A DNA stretch of 64,000 bases from Catellatospora methionotrophica (GTDB taxonomy: Bacteria; Actinomycetota; Actinomycetes; Mycobacteriales; Micromonosporaceae), in NCBI RefSeq assembly GCF_011297335.1, contig NZ_JAAOTJ010000011.1, forward strand, positions 62,001 through 126,000, given 5' to 3'. The notes beneath the pieces are model-generated. The model was not told the DNA's origin. It saw only the letters and a program-made list of their open reading frames with translations, and did no database searches. Both the position numbers and the translations under genes were made by a program. Below are positions 50,707 through 57,793 of this stretch, in pieces (within the stretch, counting starts at the first letter, position 1; every line of letters begins with the position of its first letter).

Positions 50707-52187
50707 CGACCGCAGACCGCCCGACCGGCGACACCGTCGCCTCGCCTGTCGGCGCCGCCCCCGGCGGTGCCGCTTCGGGCGGAGCTGGTCCGTCGGTCGC
50801 CGTCGACACGGCTGTGCGGCGGCTCGCGGAGTTCGCGGCGGCCTGCCGCGAGGCCGATATTCCGGACGGGGTGCCGGGACGCATCCTCGACATTCTCGGG
50901 CTGGCGCTGGCGGCGCAGGACGATCCGGCGGTGCGGGCGGTGCTCGCGTCGGTGCGGCGCTGGGGCGGCACGCCCGAGGCGACCGTGATCGGGGCGGGCG
51001 ACCGGCTGCCCGCGCCCGCCGCCGCGCTGGTCAACGGGGTCATGGCGCACGCGCTCGACTTCGACGACACGCACCTGCCGTCGGTGCTGCACCCCAGCGC
51101 GAGCATCGTGCCCGCCGCGCTGGCCGCCGCCGAGGCCACCGGCGCGGACGGGCCGTCGCTGGTGCGCGCGGTCGCCGCCGGGATCGAGATCTGCAACCGG
51201 CTGGGCATGGCCGCGTACGACCGGGAGCTGCGCAACTCGGTGTTCTTCGAGCGGGGCCTGCACGCCACCTCGATCTGCGGCACGATCGGCGGGGCCGCCG
51301 CGGCGGGGCTGCTGTACGGGCTGGACGCGGCCGGGATCGCGCACGCCATGGGGATCGCGGCGTCCATGGGCGCGGGGCTGCTGGAGGCCAACCGCACCGG
51401 TGGCACGGTCAAGAAGACGCACTGCGGCTGGGCGGCGCACGCCGCGGTCAGCGCCGCCGTGTTCGCCGCCGACGGGCTGACCGGCCCGCCGACGGTGCTG
51501 GAGGGGCGTTTCGGCTTCTTCGCCGCGTACACCTCGGGGGCCTTCGACGCCGACGCCCTGCTCGGCGGCCTCGGCGAGCGGTGGGAACTGTCCCGCACCG
51601 TCTACAAGCCGTATCCGACCAACCATTTCACCCACCCCGGCATCGACTGCGCGCTCGCGTTACGGGCCGCCGGGTTGCGCGCCGCCGACGTGGCCTCGGT
51701 CGAACTGGGCGTCGCCGCACCCGTGCTGCGCACGATCGCCGAACCGGCCGCTGACAAGGCCCGGCCACAGACGGCGTACCACGGGAAGTTCTCGGGCCCT
51801 TACACGGTCGCGACCGCGCTGCTCGGCGGCGGTGGGCTCGGCGTGGGCACCGCCGACTTCGAGCGGCTCGACGATGCCGTGCTGGCCCTCGCGGCCCGGG
51901 TCACCTGCGTGGCCGACGAGCGCGCCACCGAGCTGTTCCCGAACGCCTTCGCCGCCGTGCTGCGCGTACGCACCGTCGACGGCCGCCTGCTGGAGCACCG
52001 GGTCGACGCGTCCCGTGGCAGCGAGGCCTACCCCCTGGCCCCCGCCGACCTCGACCTGAAATTCCAGCTCAACGCGTCCGGCCTGCCTACCTCGCGCGCG
52101 GCAGACCTCGCCGCCGCCGTCCGCGCCCAGCAACCCGCCGCCCACCTACTCCCCCTCACCAGCCCCCGCCCCCTCGACAACTCTTGA
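50703..52187 (+). CDS. MmgE/PrpD family protein, full length
   Basis: 494 aa, starting with a 35-residue Gly/Ala extension not usual for the family. MAHALDFDDTHLPSVLHPSA, then HATSICGTIGGAAAAG, GTVKKTHCGWAAHAAVSA, and YKPYPTNHFTHPGID (domain II, conserved Lys and His) are all present. Family members dehydrate 2-methylcitrate, decarboxylate cis-aconitate to itaconate, or isomerise related acids. Coupled by ATGA to the preceding hydrolase. The stop codon lies within a long hairpin. Confidence 0.92.
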   Translation: MTTADRPTGDTVASPVGAAPGGAASGGAGPSVAVDTAVRRLAEFAAACREADIPDGVPGRILDILGLALAAQDDPAVRAVLASVRRWGGTPEATVIGAGDRLPAPAAALVNGVMAHALDFDDTHLPSVLHPSASIVPAALAAAEATGADGPSLVRAVAAGIEICNRLGMAAYDRELRNSVFFERGLHATSICGTIGGAAAAGLLYGLDAAGIAHAMGIAASMGAGLLEANRTGGTVKKTHCGWAAHAAVSAAVFAADGLTGPPTVLEGRFGFFAAYTSGAFDADALLGGLGERWELSRTVYKPYPTNHFTHPGIDCALALRAAGLRAADVASVELGVAAPVLRTIAEPAADKARPQTAYHGKFSGPYTVATALLGGGGLGVGTADFERLDDAVLALAARVTCVADERATELFPNAFAAVLRVRTVDGRLLEHRVDASRGSEAYPLAPADLDLKFQLNASGLPTSRAADLAAAVRAQQPAAHLLPLTSPRPLDNS

Positions 52188-52236
52188 AGACTTGCGGCCT
52201 CAGGACAGTCCTGAGGCCGCAAGTCTTCAAGAGTTG
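52178..52236. terminator. 29-bp perfect hairpin over the MmgE/PrpD stop, CAACTCTT family, copy 2
   Basis: Arms 52178-52206 and 52208-52236 are perfect complements. The TGA at 52185-52187 is inside the left arm, so the last codons are part of the stem. Confidence 0.75.
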
Positions 52237-52255
52237 CGGCAGGTGGGGGTGGCGG

Positions 52256-53722
52256 TCAGCGCCAGAGCCAGACCTGGTTGGTCTGCGGACCGGCGCCGCA
52301 GGGCCACAGGATCGTGGTGGTGCCGTTGGCGGTGCCCCAGGCGTCGGCGTCGAGGCACTTGCCCGAGGCCGGGTTGACCATGTTGCCGTTCGCCTGCATG
52401 ATCCACTGCTGCGCGGAGTTGTTCAGGCAGGTCCACAGGCGCACCACGGCCCCGTCGGCGGTGCTCGCACCCGCCACGTCCAGGCACTTGCCCGAGTTCG
52501 GGTTGACCAGCGTGTTGCCGACCTGCCGCCACAGCTGCGCCGGGTTGTTCAGGCAGTCCCACAGCTGCGTCTTCGTGCCGTCCTCGGTACGCCCACCGGA
52601 CACGTCCAGGCAGCGGCCCGACACCGGGTTCCAGATCGGCCGGGCGGCCGTGCTGCCGCCACGGATCAGGAACAGGTTGTCCGCGACGTTGAAATTGTTC
52701 GCCAGGTACGACCCGGCTGCCGGGTTGGTGCTGTAGTAGTCGTCGTGCCGGCAGTCCAGCCGCTCGTCGTGGGCCCGGTCACCGCAGACGAAGCGCATCG
52801 GCGGGTGGTTCGGCTCGTCGGAGTAGCACATCACGTCCCACTCGTCGGTGCAGTGCGCGCCACCGGAGGCGTTGGGGGCGTTGTTGTTCACCGCGCCGAG
52901 GTTGTGCCCCAGCTCGTGGCTCGCCACCGCCGCGGTCCAGCAGCCGTTGTCCGACCGGCCGTACTCCGGGCCGAAGTTGGACCGGTTGTCGTCGGTCTTG
53001 CGGGTGTCGCCGGCGAACCCGCCGATGCCGCAGTACACGTTCGCCTCGACCAGCATCACGTACTTGCGGTCGGTGCGGTTGTAGCCTGCCGCCCGCACCG
53101 CGTTGACGCTGGCCCCGAACTCGCCCAGCGCCGACTGGGCGACCTGCACCCGGCGCACCACGGGACGGCACGCGCCGTTGACGTTCTCGGTGACGAAACG
53201 GATGTGCCGCTCGCCGCCGGTCTCCCGGGCGCTCTCGTTGTAGATGACGTCCATGCCCTCGGCGAGGGTCCGGAACGTCTCCCGGTACTGGTCGTACCGG
53301 TTGGTGTTGCCGTGCACGTACAGCACCTCGACGCGGCGGCCGGACACCCCGTCGCCCTCGCAGACGGCCAGCGCCGCCGGGGCGGACAGGGCCTGCGTGG
53401 CGGGGATGCGCCGGTTGACGGCCAGCCCGGCGGGCGGGGCGTCCGGGCCGTGGGTGCACATGAGCGGGGTGACCGCCACGACACGCATACCGCCGACGCA
53501 GGGGCCGGTGGTGTCCGCCGTCAGTCCCTTGTAGACCAGGCCGCGGTCCGGCTGGTCGGCGGGCAGCGGGATCGGCTTGGCGTCCGCGCCGAACGCGCGG
53601 AACTCCGGGGCCGGATCGGCGGGACGGGCGGTGGCCGAGCCGGTCAGCACGGTGGCCAGGAGCAGCAGCGCGGCCGCGGCGAGCGGCGCGACCGCCCGGC
53701 CGCGGGGTAGTTGCAGAGCCAT
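52256..53722 (-). CDS. Secreted metzincin-like protease with ricin-B lectin domain
   Basis: 488 aa; ATG at 53722, GAGAGGAG upstream. Signal peptide LAAAALLLLATVLTGSATA. The zinc site is HELGHNLGAVNN with a later GGAHCTDEWDVMCYSDEP: HExxH supplies two ligands and the catalytic Glu, and DVMCY looks like the Met-turn. The third ligand is not at the usual HExxHxxGxxH/D position (an Asn stands there); the His of AHC may replace it. The C-terminal about 125 residues are a three-lobed ricin-B/CBM13 trefoil (GRCLDVSGG, GKCLDVAGA, GKCLDADAW, each with QxW). A secreted glycan-targeted protease, closely related in its lectin part to the enzyme at 57794. Confidence 0.88.
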   Translation of the reverse strand: MALQLPRGRAVAPLAAAALLLLATVLTGSATARPADPAPEFRAFGADAKPIPLPADQPDRGLVYKGLTADTTGPCVGGMRVVAVTPLMCTHGPDAPPAGLAVNRRIPATQALSAPAALAVCEGDGVSGRRVEVLYVHGNTNRYDQYRETFRTLAEGMDVIYNESARETGGERHIRFVTENVNGACRPVVRRVQVAQSALGEFGASVNAVRAAGYNRTDRKYVMLVEANVYCGIGGFAGDTRKTDDNRSNFGPEYGRSDNGCWTAAVASHELGHNLGAVNNNAPNASGGAHCTDEWDVMCYSDEPNHPPMRFVCGDRAHDERLDCRHDDYYSTNPAAGSYLANNFNVADNLFLIRGGSTAARPIWNPVSGRCLDVSGGRTEDGTKTQLWDCLNNPAQLWRQVGNTLVNPNSGKCLDVAGASTADGAVVRLWTCLNNSAQQWIMQANGNMVNPASGKCLDADAWGTANGTTTILWPCGAGPQTNQVWLWR

Positions 53723-53788
53723 GGGCGTGGCTCCTCTCCGAAGGGGATGGAGCCCAGAAGCTATCCACGCCCCTCCCACGGAGTCGAC

Positions 53789-53801
53789 GGTTTTCGATAC
53801 T
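53789..53801 (-). promoter_or_regulatory. Shared motif AGTATCGAAAACC, copy 1
   Basis: 13 bases (minus strand) 67 bp upstream of the metzincin-lectin start, identical to a site 82 bp upstream of the glycosidase-lectin gene. Confidence 0.4.
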
Positions 53802-53885
53802 CGTAGGCGCGGCGCCCGGCGGCTGGACCCGCACGGCCTCACCGGGTGAGGATGTGCGGCATCGGACGAGGAGGGACGGCCCCTG

Positions 53886-54569
53886 ATGGCACGACTGCAC
53901 CTGATCGGAAGCACCCACGAGTACGGCGACGTTTTCACGTACCGCTTCCGCCCGCAGGGCACGCTGAGTTTCGCCCCCGGCGAGTACGGGCACCTGTTCT
54001 TCCCGCAGCTGCTGCGCCGGTTCACCAAGCCGGTGCGGGAGATCTCGTTCGCCTCCGCGCCCGGCGACGACGAGGTGTGGTTCACCCTCGACCACAGCTC
54101 CGGGTCACCGTTCCAGGAGCATTTCCGGTCGCTGACCGAGGGCGCGCGGATGCAGGTCTTCGGCATCGGCGGGCACCTGAAACTGCCCGAGGACCCGGCC
54201 CGGCCGCTGGTGCTGGTCGGCGGTGGCATCGGCGTCACGCCGTTCCGCTCGATCCTGCGCCACCTGCGGGTACACCAGCCGCAGACCCCGGTCGCGCTGG
54301 TGCACGCCGCGCGCGGTGACTACCTGTTCGGCGAGGAGTTCGCGGCCATGCCGATCGCGTACCATCGCGTCGGCCGGGCCGAGCTGGCCGACACCCTGGC
54401 CGCGGTCGCCGACGTCGAACCGCCCGCGGCATACCTGGTGGCGGGCTCGGAGGCGTTCCTCTCCGGCACGGTCGAGCACCTGCGCAACGCGGGCGTGCCC
54501 GACGACGCCATCCAGACCGACGCCTTCAAGGGCCTGCACGACGACGCCACCACCGCCGTCACCCCCTAG
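53886..54569 (+). CDS. Ferredoxin-NADP reductase-like flavoprotein
   Basis: 227 aa: FAD-binding barrel followed by an NAD(P) domain, with no ferredoxin or heme domain attached. REISFASAPGDDEVWFTLD corresponds to the flavin-binding R-x-Y-S/T-type region (here REIS, so one position differs); PLVLVGGGIGVTPFRSILRHL is the pyridine-nucleotide motif; YLVAGSEAFLSGTVEHLRNAGV closes the fold. It would pass electrons from NAD(P)H to a separate acceptor, perhaps a ferredoxin or an oxygenase. No P450 or ferredoxin gene is nearby. Monocistronic. Confidence 0.88.
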   Translation: MARLHLIGSTHEYGDVFTYRFRPQGTLSFAPGEYGHLFFPQLLRRFTKPVREISFASAPGDDEVWFTLDHSSGSPFQEHFRSLTEGARMQVFGIGGHLKLPEDPARPLVLVGGGIGVTPFRSILRHLRVHQPQTPVALVHAARGDYLFGEEFAAMPIAYHRVGRAELADTLAAVADVEPPAAYLVAGSEAFLSGTVEHLRNAGVPDDAIQTDAFKGLHDDATTAVTP

Positions 54570-54576
54570 ATCACCG

Positions 54577-54635
54577 GACCTGCCCGGCACCTGTGCGTAT
54601 CTCGACCAGTGATCCGCACAGGTGCCGGGCAGGTC
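54577..54635. terminator. 21-bp hairpin between convergent genes
   Basis: Arms 54577-54597 and 54615-54635 pair perfectly around 17 nt. The arm resembles that of the hairpin at 35449 (CCCGGCA-NN-TGTGCGTA). Confidence 0.7.
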
Positions 54636-54651
54636 GAAGGATCAGTCCGGA

Positions 54652-55617
54652 TCAGTCCCGGGTGAGCAGGCGGCGGGCGGAGCGGACGACGGCCTCGTCG
54701 ACGAGGCGGCCGTGGGCGTCGAGACAGACCCCGGAACCGTCCCGCAGCGCCTGTTCGTGGCGGCCCACCAGGTCGCGGGCGGCGGCCAGCTCCGCCTCCG
54801 TCGGCGTGAAGACCTCATGCACCACGGACAACTGCGCCGGGTGTATGCAGGCCCGCCCGCGAAAGCCCAGCCGCTTCAGCGCCACCGTGGAATCCCGCAG
54901 CGCGTCGAGGTCGCGAAAGTTCACCGACACCGGCGCGACAGGCGGCGCGATCCCAGCGGCCGCGCTGGCCAGCACAGCCTGCGAACGCGCCCACAGCAGC
55001 TCCCGCTCGTCCGGCCCGAGCGTCACCCCGAGGTCCGCCGCCAGATCGGCCTCCCCGAGCTGCAGCCGCACGACCCTGGGCCCCCGGGCGATCTCCGGCG
55101 CGGCCAGCACCGCCGCCGCCGACTCCAGCAGCGGCACCACCTTCACCGACCCCACCCCCAACCCCGCCGCCCGCTCCAACTCCCCCAGCACCCCGTCCAG
55201 CGCCGCCACCTGCGCCACCGACTCCACCTTCGCCACACACAACCCCGCCAGCCCCGCCCCCACCACCGCAGCCGCGTCGATATGCCCTATCTCCCCCGGA
55301 TTGATCCGCACCCACACCCGCGGCCGCCCCGCTTCTCCCGCGGAGATCGCTGTTTCGGGTCCAAAGGCGTGGTCCAACCCCGCTCTTGGACCCGAAACAG
55401 CGATCATGCCCGCCGCGCCGTCTCCCCCGACCGCACCGCCGCCACTGGCCGCCGCCCCCGCACCGGCCAGGAACGCCGCCACAGCCGCCCTGGCCGCGTC
55501 CTTGCCGGACGGGGGTACGGCGTCCTCCAGGTCGACGATCAGCGCGTCCGCCCCCACCGTCAGCGCCTTGGCCAGCTTCGCCGAGTTGTCGCCGGGCACG
55601 TACAGGTAGGACCTCAT
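54652..55617 (-). CDS. CitE-like (HpcH/HpaI) acyl-CoA lyase with internal insertion
   Basis: 321 aa, about 45 longer than usual. SYLYVPGDNSAKLAKAL and ALIVDLEDAVP (metal-binding Glu-Asp) open the barrel; RVWVRINPGEIGHIDAAAV is the RxN substrate strand; CVAKVESVAQVAAL has the second acidic ligand; FRGRACIHPAQL closes it. Members cleave or form malyl-, citramalyl- or citryl-CoA. Residues about 50-95 are an Ala/Gly-rich insert absent from the family; part of it (about 72-91) is encoded by a dispersed palindrome. The catalytic elements flank it and seem intact. Last gene of a four-gene operon; with CoA-transferase and MaoC this is the set used for itaconate or mesaconate breakdown. Confidence 0.87.
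   Translation of the reverse strand: MRSYLYVPGDNSAKLAKALTVGADALIVDLEDAVPPSGKDAARAAVAAFLAGAGAAASGGGAVGGDGAAGMIAVSGPRAGLDHAFGPETAISAGEAGRPRVWVRINPGEIGHIDAAAVVGAGLAGLCVAKVESVAQVAALDGVLGELERAAGLGVGSVKVVPLLESAAAVLAAPEIARGPRVVRLQLGEADLAADLGVTLGPDERELLWARSQAVLASAAAGIAPPVAPVSVNFRDLDALRDSTVALKRLGFRGRACIHPAQLSVVHEVFTPTEAELAAARDLVGRHEQALRDGSGVCLDAHGRLVDEAVVRSARRLLTRD
55345..55405. repeat. Dispersed palindrome, GTTTCGGGTC family, copy 2, inside the citE-like gene
   Basis: Arms 55345-55364 and 55386-55405 are perfect 20-bp complements around 21 nt. It is read through in frame without a stop. Confidence 0.8.
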
Positions 55618-55865
55618 CCGATCGCCCCCTTGCCCGCCAGCAGCGCGCAGTCGACGGCGGCCTCGGACGCGTGCGCCGTGACCATGCCCGCCTCCAGGTC
55701 CACCCGGTGCCCGGCGTCGGCGCGGGGCGCGGCCCAGTGCACGGGCAGCCGCGACGACTGCACCGTCATGGCCATGTCGGCCGCCTTGAGCCGGATCGCC
55801 TGGAGGAAGGCCGCGGCGTGGGCGTAGCCGCCGACCGCGGGCAGGTGGATCGTCAGGCCAGGCAT
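55614..55865 (-). CDS. Small protein of the eroded operon, unrecognised
   Basis: 83 aa. ATG at 55865 has AAGGAG 9 nt upstream; it overlaps the preceding MmgE/PrpD stop by 13 bp and the CitE start by ATGA. Those signals, rather than homology, argue that it is translated. Sequence: IHLPAVGGYAHAAAFLQAI near the start, Ala-rich helices, DCALLAGKG near the end. No membrane segment, no known motif. It could be a small subunit or a leftover of a larger gene like its two upstream neighbours. Confidence 0.55.
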   Translation of the reverse strand: MPGLTIHLPAVGGYAHAAAFLQAIRLKAADMAMTVQSSRLPVHWAAPRADAGHRVDLEAGMVTAHASEAAVDCALLAGKGAIG

Positions 55866-56722
55866 GTGACCAGCTCCTTCACGTCGGGTGCGGTGGGCAG
55901 CGCGGCCAGTGCCGCGAGCACCGCGTCGGCCCGTTCGCCGAGATCGGCGCGGGCCGGGGCCCGCGGCAGCACGTCCAGTCGGGGGTCGTCGTGCCCGCCG
56001 CCGCACCGGGGCACCCTGCCGTGGGCCAGCGGCGCACGGATGCGGCCGGGCGCGGCGGCGGCGAGCCGGGCGGCCACCACGGCCGCGTGGGCCGCGAAGC
56101 CCGGGTGCGGCTGCTCGGTCGAGCCACCGGTGTGCAGGAACTCCAGCAGCCCCGACGAGCCGCTGGCGGCGATGCCCGCGGCGTGCGCGGTGGTCGCGGC
56201 GTCCAGCCCGAGCAGCCGCGCCGCGACCACGGCCCCGGCGATCGTGCCGCACGCCGAGGTCGCATGGACCCCCCGCGCGTGGAACGCGTGCGGCACCGCC
56301 GCACCGAGCCGACAGGCGACCACCAGCCCCACCGTGTACGCGGCCAGCATCTCCTCACCGCTCGCCCCGGTCTGCTCGGCCAGCGCGAGCGCCACCGGCG
56401 CGGTCACCGCCGTCGCGTGCACCAGTCCAGTGGCTTGGGTGTCGTCGAAGTCGAGCGCGTGCATCGCCACCGCATTGCCGAACGCCGCCGCAGCGGCCCC
56501 CACCCGCACCGGCCCCTCGCCATCCGCCCCGCCGAGGAGGGTCGATTCAGGTGGGCCGCCGAGGCTGAGGGCGACGCGGGCGGCGGCGAGGGCTTCGGTG
56601 CGGCGTACGCCGGCGATCAGGCAGCCAAGGCCGTCGAGGAGGCGGTGGCGGGCGGCGGTGCGCACGTGGTCGGGGATGTCCGCCCAGGTGAGGCCTGCGG
56701 CCCAGGTGATCAGGTCAGGCAC
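55853..56722 (-). CDS. Shortened MmgE/PrpD family protein lacking domain II
   Basis: 289 aa against about 450 for the family; GTG at 56722 with GGGAG upstream. Domain I is well kept: MHALDFDDTQATGLVHATAV, HARGVHATSACGTIAGA, GLLEFLHTGGSTEQPHPGFAAH. After residue about 225 the alpha/beta domain II with its conserved Lys/His region is missing and the sequence passes to LAALPTAPDVKELVTCLA, which looks like the family's normal C-terminal end. I read this as a large internal in-frame deletion. A full-length paralogue is at 50703. Activity doubtful. Confidence 0.8.
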   Translation of the reverse strand: MPDLITWAAGLTWADIPDHVRTAARHRLLDGLGCLIAGVRRTEALAAARVALSLGGPPESTLLGGADGEGPVRVGAAAAAFGNAVAMHALDFDDTQATGLVHATAVTAPVALALAEQTGASGEEMLAAYTVGLVVACRLGAAVPHAFHARGVHATSACGTIAGAVVAARLLGLDAATTAHAAGIAASGSSGLLEFLHTGGSTEQPHPGFAAHAAVVAARLAAAAPGRIRAPLAHGRVPRCGGGHDDPRLDVLPRAPARADLGERADAVLAALAALPTAPDVKELVTCLA

Positions 56723-56879
56723 AGCGGGCTCCCGCCGCGCGCAGCCGCGCGCCGGTCAGGCCCAGTACGATCACCATGGACAGCCCGGAGTCGACGATGA
56801 GCCGGCCTACGGGGCCTTCCTCGCGAAGGTGCTGGCAGACGTTACCCACGGTGAAGTCCTCGCAATAACGGCCGACCAT
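56715..56879 (-). pseudogene. MaoC-family acyl-CoA hydratase remnant
   Basis: 54 codons from ATG at 56879 (or 60 from 56897) instead of about 150. MVGRYCEDFTVGNV is the typical start of MaoC dehydratases of the mesaconyl/itaconyl-CoA hydratase group, and LIVDSGLSMVIVLGLTG matches a later segment of the same fold. The part between, with the catalytic Asp-His hot-dog motif, and the C-terminal half are absent. It overlaps the next start by 8 bp, so the operon layout survives. A functional micro-protein cannot be excluded. Confidence 0.6.
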
Positions 56880-56922
56880 GGGGCCGACGCTAGCCACGCG
56901 TTGAGCAGCCCGTCAAGGGCTT

Positions 56923-56939
56923 GTTTCTCACAGCGAATC
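56923..56939 (-). promoter_or_regulatory. IclR-type operator (site F)
   Basis: Minus-strand GATTCGCTGTGAGAAAC, two or three differences from consensus GTTTCGC-NNN-RGGAAAC. It lies between the MaoC-remnant operon and the divergent membrane-protein gene. Confidence 0.55.
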
Positions 56940-56956
56940 AGTGTTTCCATTACTCG

Positions 56957-57664
56957 GTGGGACCGCATACGCATGGCTGGTGGATTCTGCTCCACATCGT
57001 CCTCTTCGTCTTCTGGCTCGGCGGTGACCTGGGCGTGTTCTGGTCGAGCCGCTTCGTGCTCCGACCCGACCTCACCCCCGCCGCCCGCGCCACCGCCCTG
57101 AAGATCATGGGCGGCCTCGATCTCGGGCCGAAGATCTGCCTCGTGCTGTTCCTGCCCAGCGGCGTCACGCTGATGGCCCTGGAACCGCACGGCGCGACCG
57201 TGTACGGCGTCAACCCGTTCGGCTGGCCGGTCGTCGTCGCCGTGTGGCTGTTCGCCACCGCGTGGCTCGCCGCGACGATCACCGACCACCACCACCCCGG
57301 CCGGCGACCCTGGGTGCGCCGCGCCGACTGGACGATCCGGCTGACCCTGATCACGGCGCTGGGCGCCACCGCGATCTACACGCTGGTCGCGGACCAGCCG
57401 TTCGGGGTCGACACCAATCCGCGCTGGCTGGGCGGGAAGCTGCTGCTCTACACGGTGGCCATCGGGTGCGGGCTGGGCATCCGGCTGACCCTGCGTACGT
57501 TCGGCCCGGCGTTCGGCGCGCTGATGACCACGGGGTCCACGCCGGAGGTGGAGAGCGCCCTGAAGCGGTCGATCGACGGGTGCCTGCCGTACGTGTGGGG
57601 GATCTGGGGAAGTGTGCTGGCGGCGGCCGCGCTGGGGGTGCTCAAGCCGTTCGCGGAGCTGTAG
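56957..57664 (+). CDS. Multi-pass membrane protein, possible heme protein
   Basis: 235 aa from GTG at 56957; an in-frame TTG at 56921 would overlap the operator, so the later start is preferred. Five or six hydrophobic segments (WWILLHIVLFVFWLGGDLGV, VVVAVWLFATAWLAATI, and others). Histidines in GPHTHGWWILLHIV and ATITDHHHPGR, and a C-terminal LGVLKPF segment, recall small integral proteins such as the membrane part of PuuD-type urate oxidases, but I cannot assign it. Divergent from the eroded operon and under the same operator. Confidence 0.7.
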   Translation: MGPHTHGWWILLHIVLFVFWLGGDLGVFWSSRFVLRPDLTPAARATALKIMGGLDLGPKICLVLFLPSGVTLMALEPHGATVYGVNPFGWPVVVAVWLFATAWLAATITDHHHPGRRPWVRRADWTIRLTLITALGATAIYTLVADQPFGVDTNPRWLGGKLLLYTVAIGCGLGIRLTLRTFGPAFGALMTTGSTPEVESALKRSIDGCLPYVWGIWGSVLAAAALGVLKPFAEL

Positions 57665-57684
57665 GCGGGGGTGGAAGGCATGAA

Positions 57685-57739
57685 CGCCGTTTCGTGCCGA
57701 AACCTGCGGTTGGACCCGAGGTTTCGACACGAAACGGCG
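57685..57739. repeat. Dispersed palindrome, GTTTCG family, copy 3
   Basis: Arms 57685-57705 and 57719-57739 pair at 20 of 21 positions around 13 nt, between the convergent membrane-protein and glycosidase genes. May act as a terminator. Confidence 0.7.
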
Positions 57740-57793
57740 ATCTTCACGAGTTGGCGCGGTGGGGAAGGGTCAGGCGGGACGGGGCAGTGGGGG

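Noticed and set aside
52184-53710. Plus-strand frame of 508 codons opposite the metzincin-lectin gene
   Set aside because: Valine/arginine/glycine-rich antisense translation without motifs; the minus-strand gene has a signal peptide, zinc site and lectin repeats.
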